From the NCBI GenBank assembly GCA_003978475.1, contig QNZR01000232.1, positions 1 to 22,854 on the forward strand: 22,854 nucleotides of DNA, written 5' to 3'. The translations under genes were made by a program, and so were the position numbers. The notes under the pieces are model-generated. The model searched no databases and was not told where the DNA came from. It worked only from the letters and a program-made list of their open reading frames with translations. This stretch comes from Sulfurimonas sp. (GTDB lineage Bacteria; Campylobacterota; Campylobacteria; Campylobacterales; Sulfurimonadaceae). This document shows, one piece after another, positions 1 through 7,003 of the stretch. The stretch's first letter is position 1. Each line of letters begins with the position of its first letter.

Positions 1-1014
1 GATGAGCAGGGGAATATGCCTTACCTTCCGGATGCCCGTATTACCAATGCCACCACCCGCTATACCCTTCCTGAAAATATGGAGACAATGGCTGCCGCGA
101 TGATAGAGCGTGACGAGCATCTGTTAAAGCCGGCACATTCAGAGCTGCCACTGGTATTTATGACTGTATTGACACAGGTGTCTCTGGGTGCGTTTTTTGC
201 TTTAATGCTGGGTAACCTGTTGAGTCTTTTGGGCTTAAGTGCTCCGACGTGGATCATGGCGGCAGTCGCCATGCTGCCTGCTGCTTTGGGACTGCCGCTT
301 TCAGCGCTACATCTTGGACGACCGTTGCTTGCCATGACGGCAATGAAAAATATTAGAACCTCATGGCTCTCTCGTGAGGCGTTGGCTTTGGGCATATTTG
401 TGGGAATGATGACGCTCAATATTCTTTGGTACGTGTTAGGCACCCCGAAGGTATGGCATGTCATGTTTGAGCTGCTGACATTGGGTGTTGGCGTGTATGG
501 TATTTATGCGCAATCAATGATCTATCGTATTGCGGCGCGCCCCTCATGGAATCGCGTGACAACGAATCTGAAATTTTTTGCCGTTGCCTATGCGGGACTA
601 CAGCTGATGGCGCTCGTGGCACTACTACAGGGTATCACCGTCGCCGTGACCCCATTGCTTGCCCTGGCGTTGGCATTGGCGGCAGCACAGGCATTTTTTA
701 CGTATGAAGATCGTCGAACACTGCAAAACCCCTCTGAGCACCGCTATCAGCTTGAACGTAGCGAGCGACTCTATCGGGAGGTTTTTTCCCGGCACACAAT
801 GTGGCGCATGGCAACGTTTGCGGCAGGCTCGTTGCTTGTGCCGCTGTTGGTTATTGTATTGGTAGAAGCCGGTGCTAGCAGTGTTGCCGTGCCGTTATTG
901 GTGCTGGGAGTCGTATTGAGTGTGGGAAGTGAATTGGTAGACCGCTTCTTGTTTTATGTTACGGTCGTGCCTTTAGGGATGGCAGGATCATTTTTTGTGG
1001 GGAAACAGCGATGA
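1..1014 (+). CDS. DmsB-DmsC-like fusion: Fe-S/quinol membrane anchor of nitrate reductase (5' end cut by window)
   Basis: The reading frame is open from base 1, five codons before the first ATG at 16, so the gene starts outside the window. The first visible residues, through LPDARITNATTRY, look like the C-terminal tail of a DmsB/NrfC-type 4Fe-4S ferredoxin subunit. About eight hydrophobic segments follow, with the DmsC hallmarks SALHLGRP and SWLSREAL near residues 95-120 and SELVDRFLFY near the end. I infer a fused iron-sulfur plus quinol-oxidising anchor that passes electrons from the membrane quinol pool to the molybdoenzyme downstream. The stop overlaps the start of that gene as ATGA (1011-1014), which suggests coupled translation. 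The fusion is inferred, because the ferredoxin cysteines lie upstream of the window. It could instead serve another DMSO-reductase-family enzyme. Confidence 0.8.
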   Translation, partial: DEQGNMPYLPDARITNATTRYTLPENMETMAAAMIERDEHLLKPAHSELPLVFMTVLTQVSLGAFFALMLGNLLSLLGLSAPTWIMAAVAMLPAALGLPLSALHLGRPLLAMTAMKNIRTSWLSREALALGIFVGMMTLNILWYVLGTPKVWHVMFELLTLGVGVYGIYAQSMIYRIAARPSWNRVTTNLKFFAVAYAGLQLMALVALLQGITVAVTPLLALALALAAAQAFFTYEDRRTLQNPSEHRYQLERSERLYREVFSRHTMWRMATFAAGSLLVPLLVIVLVEAGASSVAVPLLVLGVVLSVGSELVDRFLFYVTVVPLGMAGSFFVGKQR

Positions 1015-3305
1015 TAAATAGAATTAAAAACTTTTTAGGTCTGGATATTCAACAGGAGCGCTATGCTTTGAGCAGTGATCCACAGTTCGGCATGATCAGT
1101 CATGCGAAAAAACCCGATAAATGGGTCTTCTCTACCTGTGGCTACTGTGGAGTCGGATGCGGTCTGTACATTGGTGTCAAAGAGGGTAAAGCGGTCTATA
1201 CCAAAGGTAATCCCAAGCATGCCGTCAATATGGGAACGCTCTGTCCCAAAGGCTTGAGCGAGCATCAAATGCTCAACTCGCCGGAACGTATTTTATCTCC
1301 GCAAATCCGAAAAAACGGCAGACTTGAGGCAGCGAGCTGGGATACGGTATATGAAACGGTCAGCAGCCGCTTTAAAGACATTACGGCAAAGCATGGTTCC
1401 AAAGCCATAGGCATTCTTTCGACGGGACAGATGTTGAGCGAAGAGTTTTATGCTTTGGGAAAACTGGCACAACTGGGGCTGCGTACCAATAATTTTGACG
1501 GCAATACAACGTTATGTATGGCATCGGCGGTTATGGGCTACAAACAGTCGTTGGGTTCTGACGGTGCAGTGGGCAGTTATGAAGATTTTGAAAAGGCCAG
1601 TGTAATTGTGCTCATCGGAGCCAACATTGCCGATAATCATCCCATTTTAAAACTTCATATTGCCAAAAACAAAAAAAAGCCGAACATTATTGTTATTGAT
1701 CCCAGAGCCTCAAAAACCTCGCAAATGGCAGATTTGTTTGTTCCTTTAAAACCGCGTACCGATTTAGCGCTGTTGAACACTCTGGCATATATTATTATTG
1801 AGCAGGGTTGGGAGAATGCGGGCTATATCAAAGCCAAAACCAACGGCTTTAAAGCGCTTAAAACCTTTTTGCAGGATTATCCGCCTCAGGAGGTGGCAAA
1901 CATTACGGGTATTGATGTCAAGACCTTGTATGAACTGGCACGGCAGTATGCTTCGCAAGAGGCGGTGTTGACGGCATGGACGATGGGCGTGAATCAGTCT
2001 GCTATGGGAACTGATACCGTCAGTGCCATTATTAACCTGCATCTGTTGACCGGGCAGATCGGCAGACCGGGTGCGGGACCGTTTAGTATTACGGGGCAAT
2101 GTAATGCTATGGGAACCCGAGAGGGCGGTTTTACCTCCTCGCTTCCGGGGTATCGCAATTTTGGTGACAAGGCAGCGGCACGGGAGTATGCCGACATTAT
2201 CAAGGTGCCGCCGGAGATCATTCCGACGGAACGGGGTTACAAATATGCCGAGATTATTGATGCTATTGATCGGGGTGAAATCAAAGCGCTATGGGTAGTG
2301 GCAACCAACCCGCTGGTCAGTTTTCCCGATCAGGAAAAATTACGAAACACTTTGAAAAAGCTCGACATTCTGGTGGTTCAAGATGCTTTTATGTCTGATA
2401 CGGCGGAGCTTGCCGATGTTGTTTTTGCCGCCGCGACATGGGGCGAAAAAGAGGGTACCTACACCAACTCCGAGCGACGGGTGAATCGTGCCAACAAGGC
2501 GGTAGAGCCGTGCGGCATGGCAAAAAGTGATTTCGACATCTTTTTGGAGTTTTCCAAGTCGTTCGAGGGGGTCAACGAACTGATTTTTCCAGATTGGAGT
2601 GCCCCTATTGATGCTTTTAACGAGTGGAAAGAAGTGAGTCGTGGGCGACTGTGCGACTATTCGGGTATCACGTACGAGATGCTTGAAGAGCACGGCGGTA
2701 TTCAGTGGCCCTGTAATGAGCAGTATCCAAGGGGAAGCAAGCGTTTGTACGGTGCGGGAATGGCTTTTAGAACGCCCGATGAAAAAGCCAATTTTGTGAC
2801 TGCGGCATGGTTTCCGATGCACGAGGCGATAAGTAGCGATTTTCCACTTATTCTCAATACGGGTCGTACGGTCGAGCAGTGGCATACCCGTACCAAAACC
2901 CGCAGTATCGATATATTAAACGATCTGGCTCCTGAAGCCTGGGTGGACATTAATCCTGACGATGCCGCGTTGCTACATGTCAAAAGCGGTGACCGTATTG
3001 CACTTTCGAGTCCGCGAGGGCGTGTGGAAGAGGTTGTTGTCAAAGTGACCCAAACCGTAGCACCGGGAAGTGTTTTTGTGCCGTTCCATTTCAATACGCA
3101 GCTTGTTAATCGACTGACTCAGACCGAAGTCTGCCCCAAATCGGGCGAACCCAATTTTAAACAGACGGCAATTCAGCTGCACTCTCAAGAAGTTCCCGAG
3201 GGCATTGTGCTGCACGAGCGTGAGACGGCAGGTTCCATTGCCTATCATAGCAGCAAGACCCAAAAACAGCATCTCCATGAAACCGAACGCACAAGCATGC
3301 GGTAG
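1011..3305 (+). CDS. narB: Molybdopterin nitrate reductase, NarB/NasA type (assimilatory)
   Basis: A 764-residue oxidoreductase of the Mo/W-bis-MGD family that would reduce nitrate to nitrite. The N-terminal 4Fe-4S site is C43, C46, C50 and C78, followed by K80 in CPKG. The Mo-ligating cysteine is C169 in the LCMASAV motif, typical of the NarB/NapA clade. The molybdopterin dinucleotide-binding domain lies at about 615-730. There is no twin-arginine signal, so the enzyme should be cytoplasmic. There is no C-terminal 2Fe-2S or flavin extension as found in some NasA proteins. Electrons probably come through the upstream membrane subunit, with which it overlaps by 4 nt. A nirA-type nitrite reductase is encoded 4.3 kb downstream on the same strand, which supports an assimilatory role. 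Another substrate of this family cannot be excluded by sequence reading alone. Confidence 0.8.
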   Translation: MINRIKNFLGLDIQQERYALSSDPQFGMISHAKKPDKWVFSTCGYCGVGCGLYIGVKEGKAVYTKGNPKHAVNMGTLCPKGLSEHQMLNSPERILSPQIRKNGRLEAASWDTVYETVSSRFKDITAKHGSKAIGILSTGQMLSEEFYALGKLAQLGLRTNNFDGNTTLCMASAVMGYKQSLGSDGAVGSYEDFEKASVIVLIGANIADNHPILKLHIAKNKKKPNIIVIDPRASKTSQMADLFVPLKPRTDLALLNTLAYIIIEQGWENAGYIKAKTNGFKALKTFLQDYPPQEVANITGIDVKTLYELARQYASQEAVLTAWTMGVNQSAMGTDTVSAIINLHLLTGQIGRPGAGPFSITGQCNAMGTREGGFTSSLPGYRNFGDKAAAREYADIIKVPPEIIPTERGYKYAEIIDAIDRGEIKALWVVATNPLVSFPDQEKLRNTLKKLDILVVQDAFMSDTAELADVVFAAATWGEKEGTYTNSERRVNRANKAVEPCGMAKSDFDIFLEFSKSFEGVNELIFPDWSAPIDAFNEWKEVSRGRLCDYSGITYEMLEEHGGIQWPCNEQYPRGSKRLYGAGMAFRTPDEKANFVTAAWFPMHEAISSDFPLILNTGRTVEQWHTRTKTRSIDILNDLAPEAWVDINPDDAALLHVKSGDRIALSSPRGRVEEVVVKVTQTVAPGSVFVPFHFNTQLVNRLTQTEVCPKSGEPNFKQTAIQLHSQEVPEGIVLHERETAGSIAYHSSKTQKQHLHETERTSMR

Positions 3306-3310
3306 CATGC
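3295..3310 (+). repeat. GCATGC-GGTA-GCATGC inverted repeat across the narB stop codon
   Basis: Two perfect copies of GCATGC (3295-3300 and 3305-3310) flank a 4-nt loop, and the TAG stop codon (3303-3305) lies inside. The RNA could form a 6-bp GC-rich hairpin. No T-run follows, so it is not a standard intrinsic terminator. It could stabilise the 3' end of the message or be chance. Confidence 0.5.
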
Positions 3311-3379
3311 GACTGTAGCCCGATACAATCTAAAAACAATAATAATTAATCATAAACAGACTACGAATTGAGATATAAA

Positions 3380-3406
3380 TTGCACTATTATGTAATTTTG
3401 TATAAA
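3380..3406 (+). promoter_or_regulatory. Candidate sigma70 promoter for the heme-copper operon
   Basis: TTGCAC (3380-3385) and TATAAA (3401-3406) are separated by 15 bp, which is short. The T-rich spacer before the -10 fits Campylobacterota promoters, which often lack a good -35. Transcription would start near 3413, immediately before the inverted repeats at 3416-3435. Other AT-rich hexamers in the gap are possible, so this is tentative. Confidence 0.35.
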
Positions 3407-3415
3407 AATTAATCA

Positions 3416-3435
3416 ATAACTTGGTTATATTAACC
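3416..3435 (+). promoter_or_regulatory. Interlocking inverted repeats, possible operator
   Basis: ATAAC-TTG-GTTAT (3416-3428) and GGTTA-TAT-TAACC (3423-3435) are both perfect inverted repeats that share the central GGTTA arm. They resemble a dimeric regulator site. The spacing of 3 does not match the usual 4-nt spacer of Crp/Fnr-family sites. The assignment rests on symmetry and location only. Confidence 0.4.
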
Positions 3436-3528
3436 TGTAAAAGTAGTAGTATCGGTTCAAGGTAATTTCAGAATGGGGATTTTTTATTTACCTTATTAAT
3501 TTTATAACCTTATGTAAGGAGGGAAAAT

Positions 3529-4122
3529 ATGAGTTTTTCAAACTCTTTAGAACTGCTTTCGTTTCACTGGATGGCCTATACGATCTATGCGTTTATCATT
3601 ATTTCGGTAGTCGCCTGGTTTGGGTATAACCTCACACGAAAAGAGAAGGCGAAATCACTGGTCAGAATTCCGTTTTACGGATATATGGCATTTTTGGTCG
3701 CCGGAGGCGTCGGGCACCACATTTTTACCTACAACGTTGTTCCATGGGTATCAGAAGATATCACACGGCATGAGATCACTCCGGACAAAACCTTCGATAT
3801 TACCATTAAGAAGCATCAGTTCCTGCTTCCACAGGAGAAGATGGTCATTGAATGCGGTGAGAAAGTTATGTTTAATGTTGTCAGTGAAGATCTTGTATAT
3901 GGTTTTGGACTCTTTAGACAAGACCATACTATGGTCACACAGATGCAGGTCAATCCCGGAAGTCGCAACGACCTTTTGTGGACTTTTAATCATGACGGCA
4001 TCTTTAATTTGATGTCAACAGAGTACTCCGGTCCTAGAGGAAATCAAATGTTTGTTAAAAATGCTGTTGAAGTACGGGGGTGTGACAAAAGAGTCGCGAT
4101 GCTTGAAGGAGGTAGACTATGA
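3529..4122 (+). CDS. Heme-copper oxidoreductase subunit II lacking CuA ligands
   Basis: A 197-residue protein with two N-terminal membrane helices (about 15-33 and 48-70) and a cupredoxin-like C-terminal domain, as in cytochrome oxidase subunit II. The CuA signature can be aligned with exact spacing but its ligands are replaced. The first His is Y124 in DLVYGFG. The Cys-x3-Cys-x3-His positions are S163, S167 and G171. Only Glu165 and Met174 of the motif remain. The domain should therefore not accept electrons from cytochrome c through CuA. By analogy with CyoA-type subunits this points to quinol as donor or to a purely structural role. The Shine-Dalgarno is excellent (AAGGAGGG). The stop overlaps the next start as ATGA (4119-4122), so the two subunits are translationally coupled. 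Confidence 0.85.
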   Translation: MSFSNSLELLSFHWMAYTIYAFIIISVVAWFGYNLTRKEKAKSLVRIPFYGYMAFLVAGGVGHHIFTYNVVPWVSEDITRHEITPDKTFDITIKKHQFLLPQEKMVIECGEKVMFNVVSEDLVYGFGLFRQDHTMVTQMQVNPGSRNDLLWTFNHDGIFNLMSTEYSGPRGNQMFVKNAVEVRGCDKRVAMLEGGRL

Positions 4123-5768
4123 CACTGATGAATGGAGTAAATTTTAAACCTGAGAGTCTGAATGCGCTGCAGAAAGTTACGCTTCGTGCGGTAGTCATGT
4201 CATTTTTATTCTATGGACTGGCTGCCATAGAAGGGATGATTATGAGGGTTGCTACGGTAGTGCCCGATATTCCGCCGGTACATGGGGAACCGGAACATTT
4301 CTTTTCCATTATGACGGTGCACCCTATTGTGGGACTTTTTGGTTCAACCTACCAGCTGGTCTTTGCCGCATTTATGTTTTTGGTGCCGTTTTTGACCAAG
4401 AAACCACTCTACAGTGTTAAGTTGGCAAATGTTGTCTGGCTTTTAATTACCATTGGTACTGCCATGGCATGGATCGCCGCTTTTATTTGGCAATATGCAC
4501 CGATGTATACGCTGTACTGGCCGCTGCCTGCTGATACGTCACAGTTTAAGACGATTGGCGGTATTGTCTTTATTTTGGGCGTTGCGTTGATTATGTTTGG
4601 TACGTTTGGCTTTATTTATAATATTTATGCGACCATTTTTGCACGAGTTGGTGTGCATAAAAACAAAACAACCAAAGAGCTGCTGATTTCCGGTTTTGGT
4701 ATTGACGGTATGCTCAATCTCTTTCACAAGTTAACCGGACGACCGCCGTATACCAAAGAACCGGCACTATCTCTTCCGGTAGTTGCAATTTTTCGGGGAA
4801 CCGTCGATACCTTTTTGGACGCCATAGTGATTTTGGGTGCGGGTATTCTGGTGCTGATTTATCTGATTGCCGATGGCGTCGGATCTCCGTTGGACATGGC
4901 GGCAATTGATGCACTTTTATATAAAAACTGGTTCTGGTGGGGACTGGATCTGGTGGCTGACGGTTTGGTACTGATTTATGTCGCCGGCTCATGGTATCTT
5001 CTGGCTACCATCATTACCGGACAAAAACTTTTTATGGAAAACGTGGCTCGCGCAGCATTAATGCTTGAGCTTTTAGTCTCGTGGATGGTATGGTCACATC
5101 ACCTTCTTGCCGATCAGGGACAGCCTGAAATGATGAAACTGGTCTCCGGAGAAATGGTGACGGCATTTGAACTTCTGACGCAGGGACTGGCACTGTTTAT
5201 TACTTTGGTGACGCTATGGAAAGCCCGACCGCTGAAACCGACGATGGAGCTGAAGTATCTTTTAGGCGGATTGGTCGGGTTTGGTTTAGCCGTTCCGGCA
5301 GGAATTATACAAGCCGATATGGCCATGAACAGAGTCCTGCACAACACCCAATGGATTATAGGAGCGCATGTGCATATTGCGATTATTGTAGGGTTGTATA
5401 TGACCCTCTATAGTGTGGTGTATGTGTTATGGCCGTTAGTGACCAACAATGCAAAACTGTGGAGCAGCAAGCTCTCTAATGCCCATTTTTGGTTGCATCT
5501 TATCGGGGGAATCGGTATGGGCGCTTTTATGGGTATGGCAGGACTTGACGGCATGCTCAGACGGCATATGTATTTTGAAGGAGAGTTCCAGACCTATATG
5601 ATTTTAGCAGGTCTTTTCGGCTCAATGATTTTGTTGGCGTGGGTGCTGTTTATGGTCAATATTATTATGTCGGTAGGACTCAAAGGGTTACTGGGGATCT
5701 TTTTACCGGCGCGAGACAGTACCGCGTCGTACGGTTTGGAACCTGAGCCGGAATTGGCAAAAGTATAA
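4119..5768 (+). CDS. Heme-copper oxidoreductase subunit I, probable non-canonical nitric oxide reductase
   Basis: A 549-residue polytopic protein of the heme-copper superfamily. Recognisable heme ligands are H68 (helix II, low-spin heme) and the H417-V-H419 pair of helix X (high-spin and low-spin heme). The CuB pair is H327-H328 in WSHHLL. The propionate-binding arginine pair is R481-R482 in LRRHMY. In helix VI the GHPEVY motif of oxygen reductases is missing. The local sequence is WWGLDLVADG, which lines up with WWVVHLWVEG of canonical NOR as His to Asp277 and Glu to Asp281. The His-Tyr crosslink partner is absent (A280). I infer NO reduction rather than O2 reduction. Several alternative NOR families with altered ligands have been proposed in the literature, but which one this belongs to needs a tree. 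The subunit II partner without CuA suggests a quinol donor. Confidence 0.75.
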   Translation: MTLMNGVNFKPESLNALQKVTLRAVVMSFLFYGLAAIEGMIMRVATVVPDIPPVHGEPEHFFSIMTVHPIVGLFGSTYQLVFAAFMFLVPFLTKKPLYSVKLANVVWLLITIGTAMAWIAAFIWQYAPMYTLYWPLPADTSQFKTIGGIVFILGVALIMFGTFGFIYNIYATIFARVGVHKNKTTKELLISGFGIDGMLNLFHKLTGRPPYTKEPALSLPVVAIFRGTVDTFLDAIVILGAGILVLIYLIADGVGSPLDMAAIDALLYKNWFWWGLDLVADGLVLIYVAGSWYLLATIITGQKLFMENVARAALMLELLVSWMVWSHHLLADQGQPEMMKLVSGEMVTAFELLTQGLALFITLVTLWKARPLKPTMELKYLLGGLVGFGLAVPAGIIQADMAMNRVLHNTQWIIGAHVHIAIIVGLYMTLYSVVYVLWPLVTNNAKLWSSKLSNAHFWLHLIGGIGMGAFMGMAGLDGMLRRHMYFEGEFQTYMILAGLFGSMILLAWVLFMVNIIMSVGLKGLLGIFLPARDSTASYGLEPEPELAKV

Positions 5769-5780
5769 CGTGAGTATGAT

Positions 5781-5802
5781 GCAGCGGCATGGTGCCTGCT
5801 GC
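5781..5802 (+). other. GC-rich hairpin after the heme-copper operon
   Basis: GCAGC-GGCA (5781-5789) pairs with TGCC-T-GCTGC (5793-5802) around a TGG loop, giving nine base pairs with one bulged T. It stands out from its AT-rich surroundings and begins 12 bp after the subunit I stop. No T-run follows. It may be a factor-dependent terminator, an attenuator or a 3'-end stabiliser. Confidence 0.5.
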
Positions 5803-5834
5803 TCAAAAATACAACTCTTACCAAGGTAGTTAGT

Positions 5835-6440
5835 GTGATCTATTTACAGCGTGTGGCAACAGAAATTAAAACGGTCGGTCTTTACGACCTTATTTTACAG
5901 GATGTCCAAAAGCTTGCCGGAAAAAACCGGGTTAGTGACGATGATATTTTGGAGATTATGAGTACACATCCTCAAATTCTTGAAGATTACAAGCAGACTA
6001 ATGTAGAGTACAATTTAAGTAATATACATGTAAAAAACATTCCTCTTGAGAATTTACAAGAGCCGTGCAGGCAAAAGGCCCAACAGGTTAATGCCAATTT
6101 AGATCTTTTGCGCGATATTGAAAAGTATACACTTGATTTTGAACAAAGTTCGACGTTGGTGATTATCTTTTCTGTCGAGTTTTTTGTACTGTTTTCGGTG
6201 CAATATTTTATAGTATTGCTCGATTTAAAAGAGTGGCAGTGGTGGATTTACGGGGTCTTTGCCCTTTCCATTGTAGTGGCATGGCAGTATGCTAAAAAAG
6301 AGAAGAAAAAATTTGAAGCCAACAGCAAGATTTTTGATGAAAAATATATGCAGACACTCAAGCTCATCGAAGAACTTGAGGCGGAGCGATGCATTAGCAA
6401 GTCGGAATTAATCATAACAGAGTGTGATGAACATGTCTAA
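5835..6440 (+). CDS. Unknown membrane protein with two helices and flanking charged helices
   Basis: I do not recognise this 201-residue protein. About 100 soluble residues come first, followed by two hydrophobic segments (about 105-130 and 135-152) separated by a short WQWW turn. A Lys/Glu-rich, probably helical tail ends the protein, running from about residue 153. Both ends are therefore likely on the same, cytoplasmic, side. The start is GTG, chosen because AAGG (5823-5826) lies 8 nt upstream and no nearby ATG fits. It overlaps the next gene by about 14 nt. The reading frame is well kept and the amino-acid make-up looks normal for a real protein. No function is assigned. Confidence 0.65.
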   Translation: MIYLQRVATEIKTVGLYDLILQDVQKLAGKNRVSDDDILEIMSTHPQILEDYKQTNVEYNLSNIHVKNIPLENLQEPCRQKAQQVNANLDLLRDIEKYTLDFEQSSTLVIIFSVEFFVLFSVQYFIVLLDLKEWQWWIYGVFALSIVVAWQYAKKEKKKFEANSKIFDEKYMQTLKLIEELEAERCISKSELIITECDEHV

Positions 6441-6930
6441 GGTGCTTCTGTCGTACACATGGAACCGAGAGACCTTTTTGGAGGCATCCCAGATAGCATA
6501 CAACTACGAAATGAAACATTCGCCAAAACGATTTTTAGGGTGGGTTTTTATTGCTATGACACAATTTGGGGTTGTTGCCGCTATGAAAAAAGGGGCGGTA
6601 GGGCTTTTGGTAATATCGACATTTTTAGTCATCTACTGGTACGCATTTCGATGGAAGGTGCGTCAGTTATTGTTGTTACGACAATTTGAAAAATCGCCAA
6701 TGAAAGACCAGCCTTTTCATATTGCTGCAGATGAATCGGGGTTGCATTTAGAAGCGATGACAATTTCTTGGGATCAGGTGAAACATATTGTCTCTGTGGA
6801 GAAAGGTTTTTTAATCTATGCCGATGAGACCTTTCTTTTTTTTCCCACACATGCTTTTGCCAATGAGGATGACAAAAACAGCTTTGCAGTAATGGCAAAA
6901 AAGCAGGTCGCCTCATATACCAAAGCGTAA
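6427..6930 (+). CDS. YcxB-like membrane protein
   Basis: About 167 residues: a short N-terminal segment, two membrane helices (about 36-55 and 58-76), then a soluble C-terminal domain (about 95-165). The C-terminal pattern, a strand with ESGLHLE, then SWDQVKHIV, then FLIYADETFLFFPTHAF, matches the YcxB-like domain, whose function is not known. The start could be GTG 6424, ATG 6427 or ATG 6433; none has a strong Shine-Dalgarno. All overlap the end of the preceding gene, so translation is probably coupled. The two genes look like a membrane-protein pair. Confidence 0.65.
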   Translation: MNMSKVLLSYTWNRETFLEASQIAYNYEMKHSPKRFLGWVFIAMTQFGVVAAMKKGAVGLLVISTFLVIYWYAFRWKVRQLLLLRQFEKSPMKDQPFHIAADESGLHLEAMTISWDQVKHIVSVEKGFLIYADETFLFFPTHAFANEDDKNSFAVMAKKQVASYTKA

Positions 6931-6965
6931 CGCTTGCAAAACGGTATTTTTTTTCATCGCTTAAA

Positions 6966-6974
6966 TGCTATAAT
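6966..6974 (+). promoter_or_regulatory. Extended -10 promoter for lemA
   Basis: TGCTATAAT (6966-6974) is a perfect TATAAT with an upstream TG. It is preceded by a run of eight or more T residues around 6947-6955, the pattern typical of Campylobacterota sigma70 promoters that lack a -35 box. Transcription would start near 6981, about 23 nt before the lemA start codon. Confidence 0.6.
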
Positions 6975-7003
6975 CTTTCCGCATAACGTACAGGAGCGTG
7001 ACG

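Larger units (their letters stand above)
3306..3528 (+). other. AT-rich intergenic region upstream of the heme-copper operon
   Basis: This 223-bp stretch is the longest non-coding gap in the window and holds no credible ORF. It contains a candidate promoter (3380-3406), interlocking inverted repeats (3416-3435), two CCTTA copies (3491-3495 and 3508-3512), and a strong Shine-Dalgarno sequence AAGGAGGG (3516-3523) five bases before the ATG at 3529. The second CCTTA can pair with the TAAGG that begins the ribosome-binding site. Confidence 0.6.

Noticed and set aside
2340..2885. 181-residue minus-strand ORF inside narB
   Set aside because: It lies opposite conserved narB codons, has no recognisable domain and no plausible ribosome-binding site; it is a shadow of the real gene.
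3416..3435. Crp/Fnr-family operator
   Set aside because: Half-sites do not match TTGAT or TTAAC with a 4-nt spacer; kept only as an unnamed inverted-repeat pair.
4119..5768. Plain cytochrome c oxidase subunit I
   Set aside because: The GHPEVY motif with the crosslinked Tyr is absent and the partner subunit has no CuA ligands, so an ordinary O2-reducing, cytochrome c-fed enzyme does not fit.
5835..6440. Scattered ACATGT sites (6028, 10598, 21444) as a repeat family
   Set aside because: A few short palindromic hexamers in AT-rich DNA are expected by chance; only the long 21436-21464 palindrome is notable.
6998..7003. GTG start for lemA
   Set aside because: It is 1 nt from the AGGAG, too close; ATG 7004 has normal spacing.
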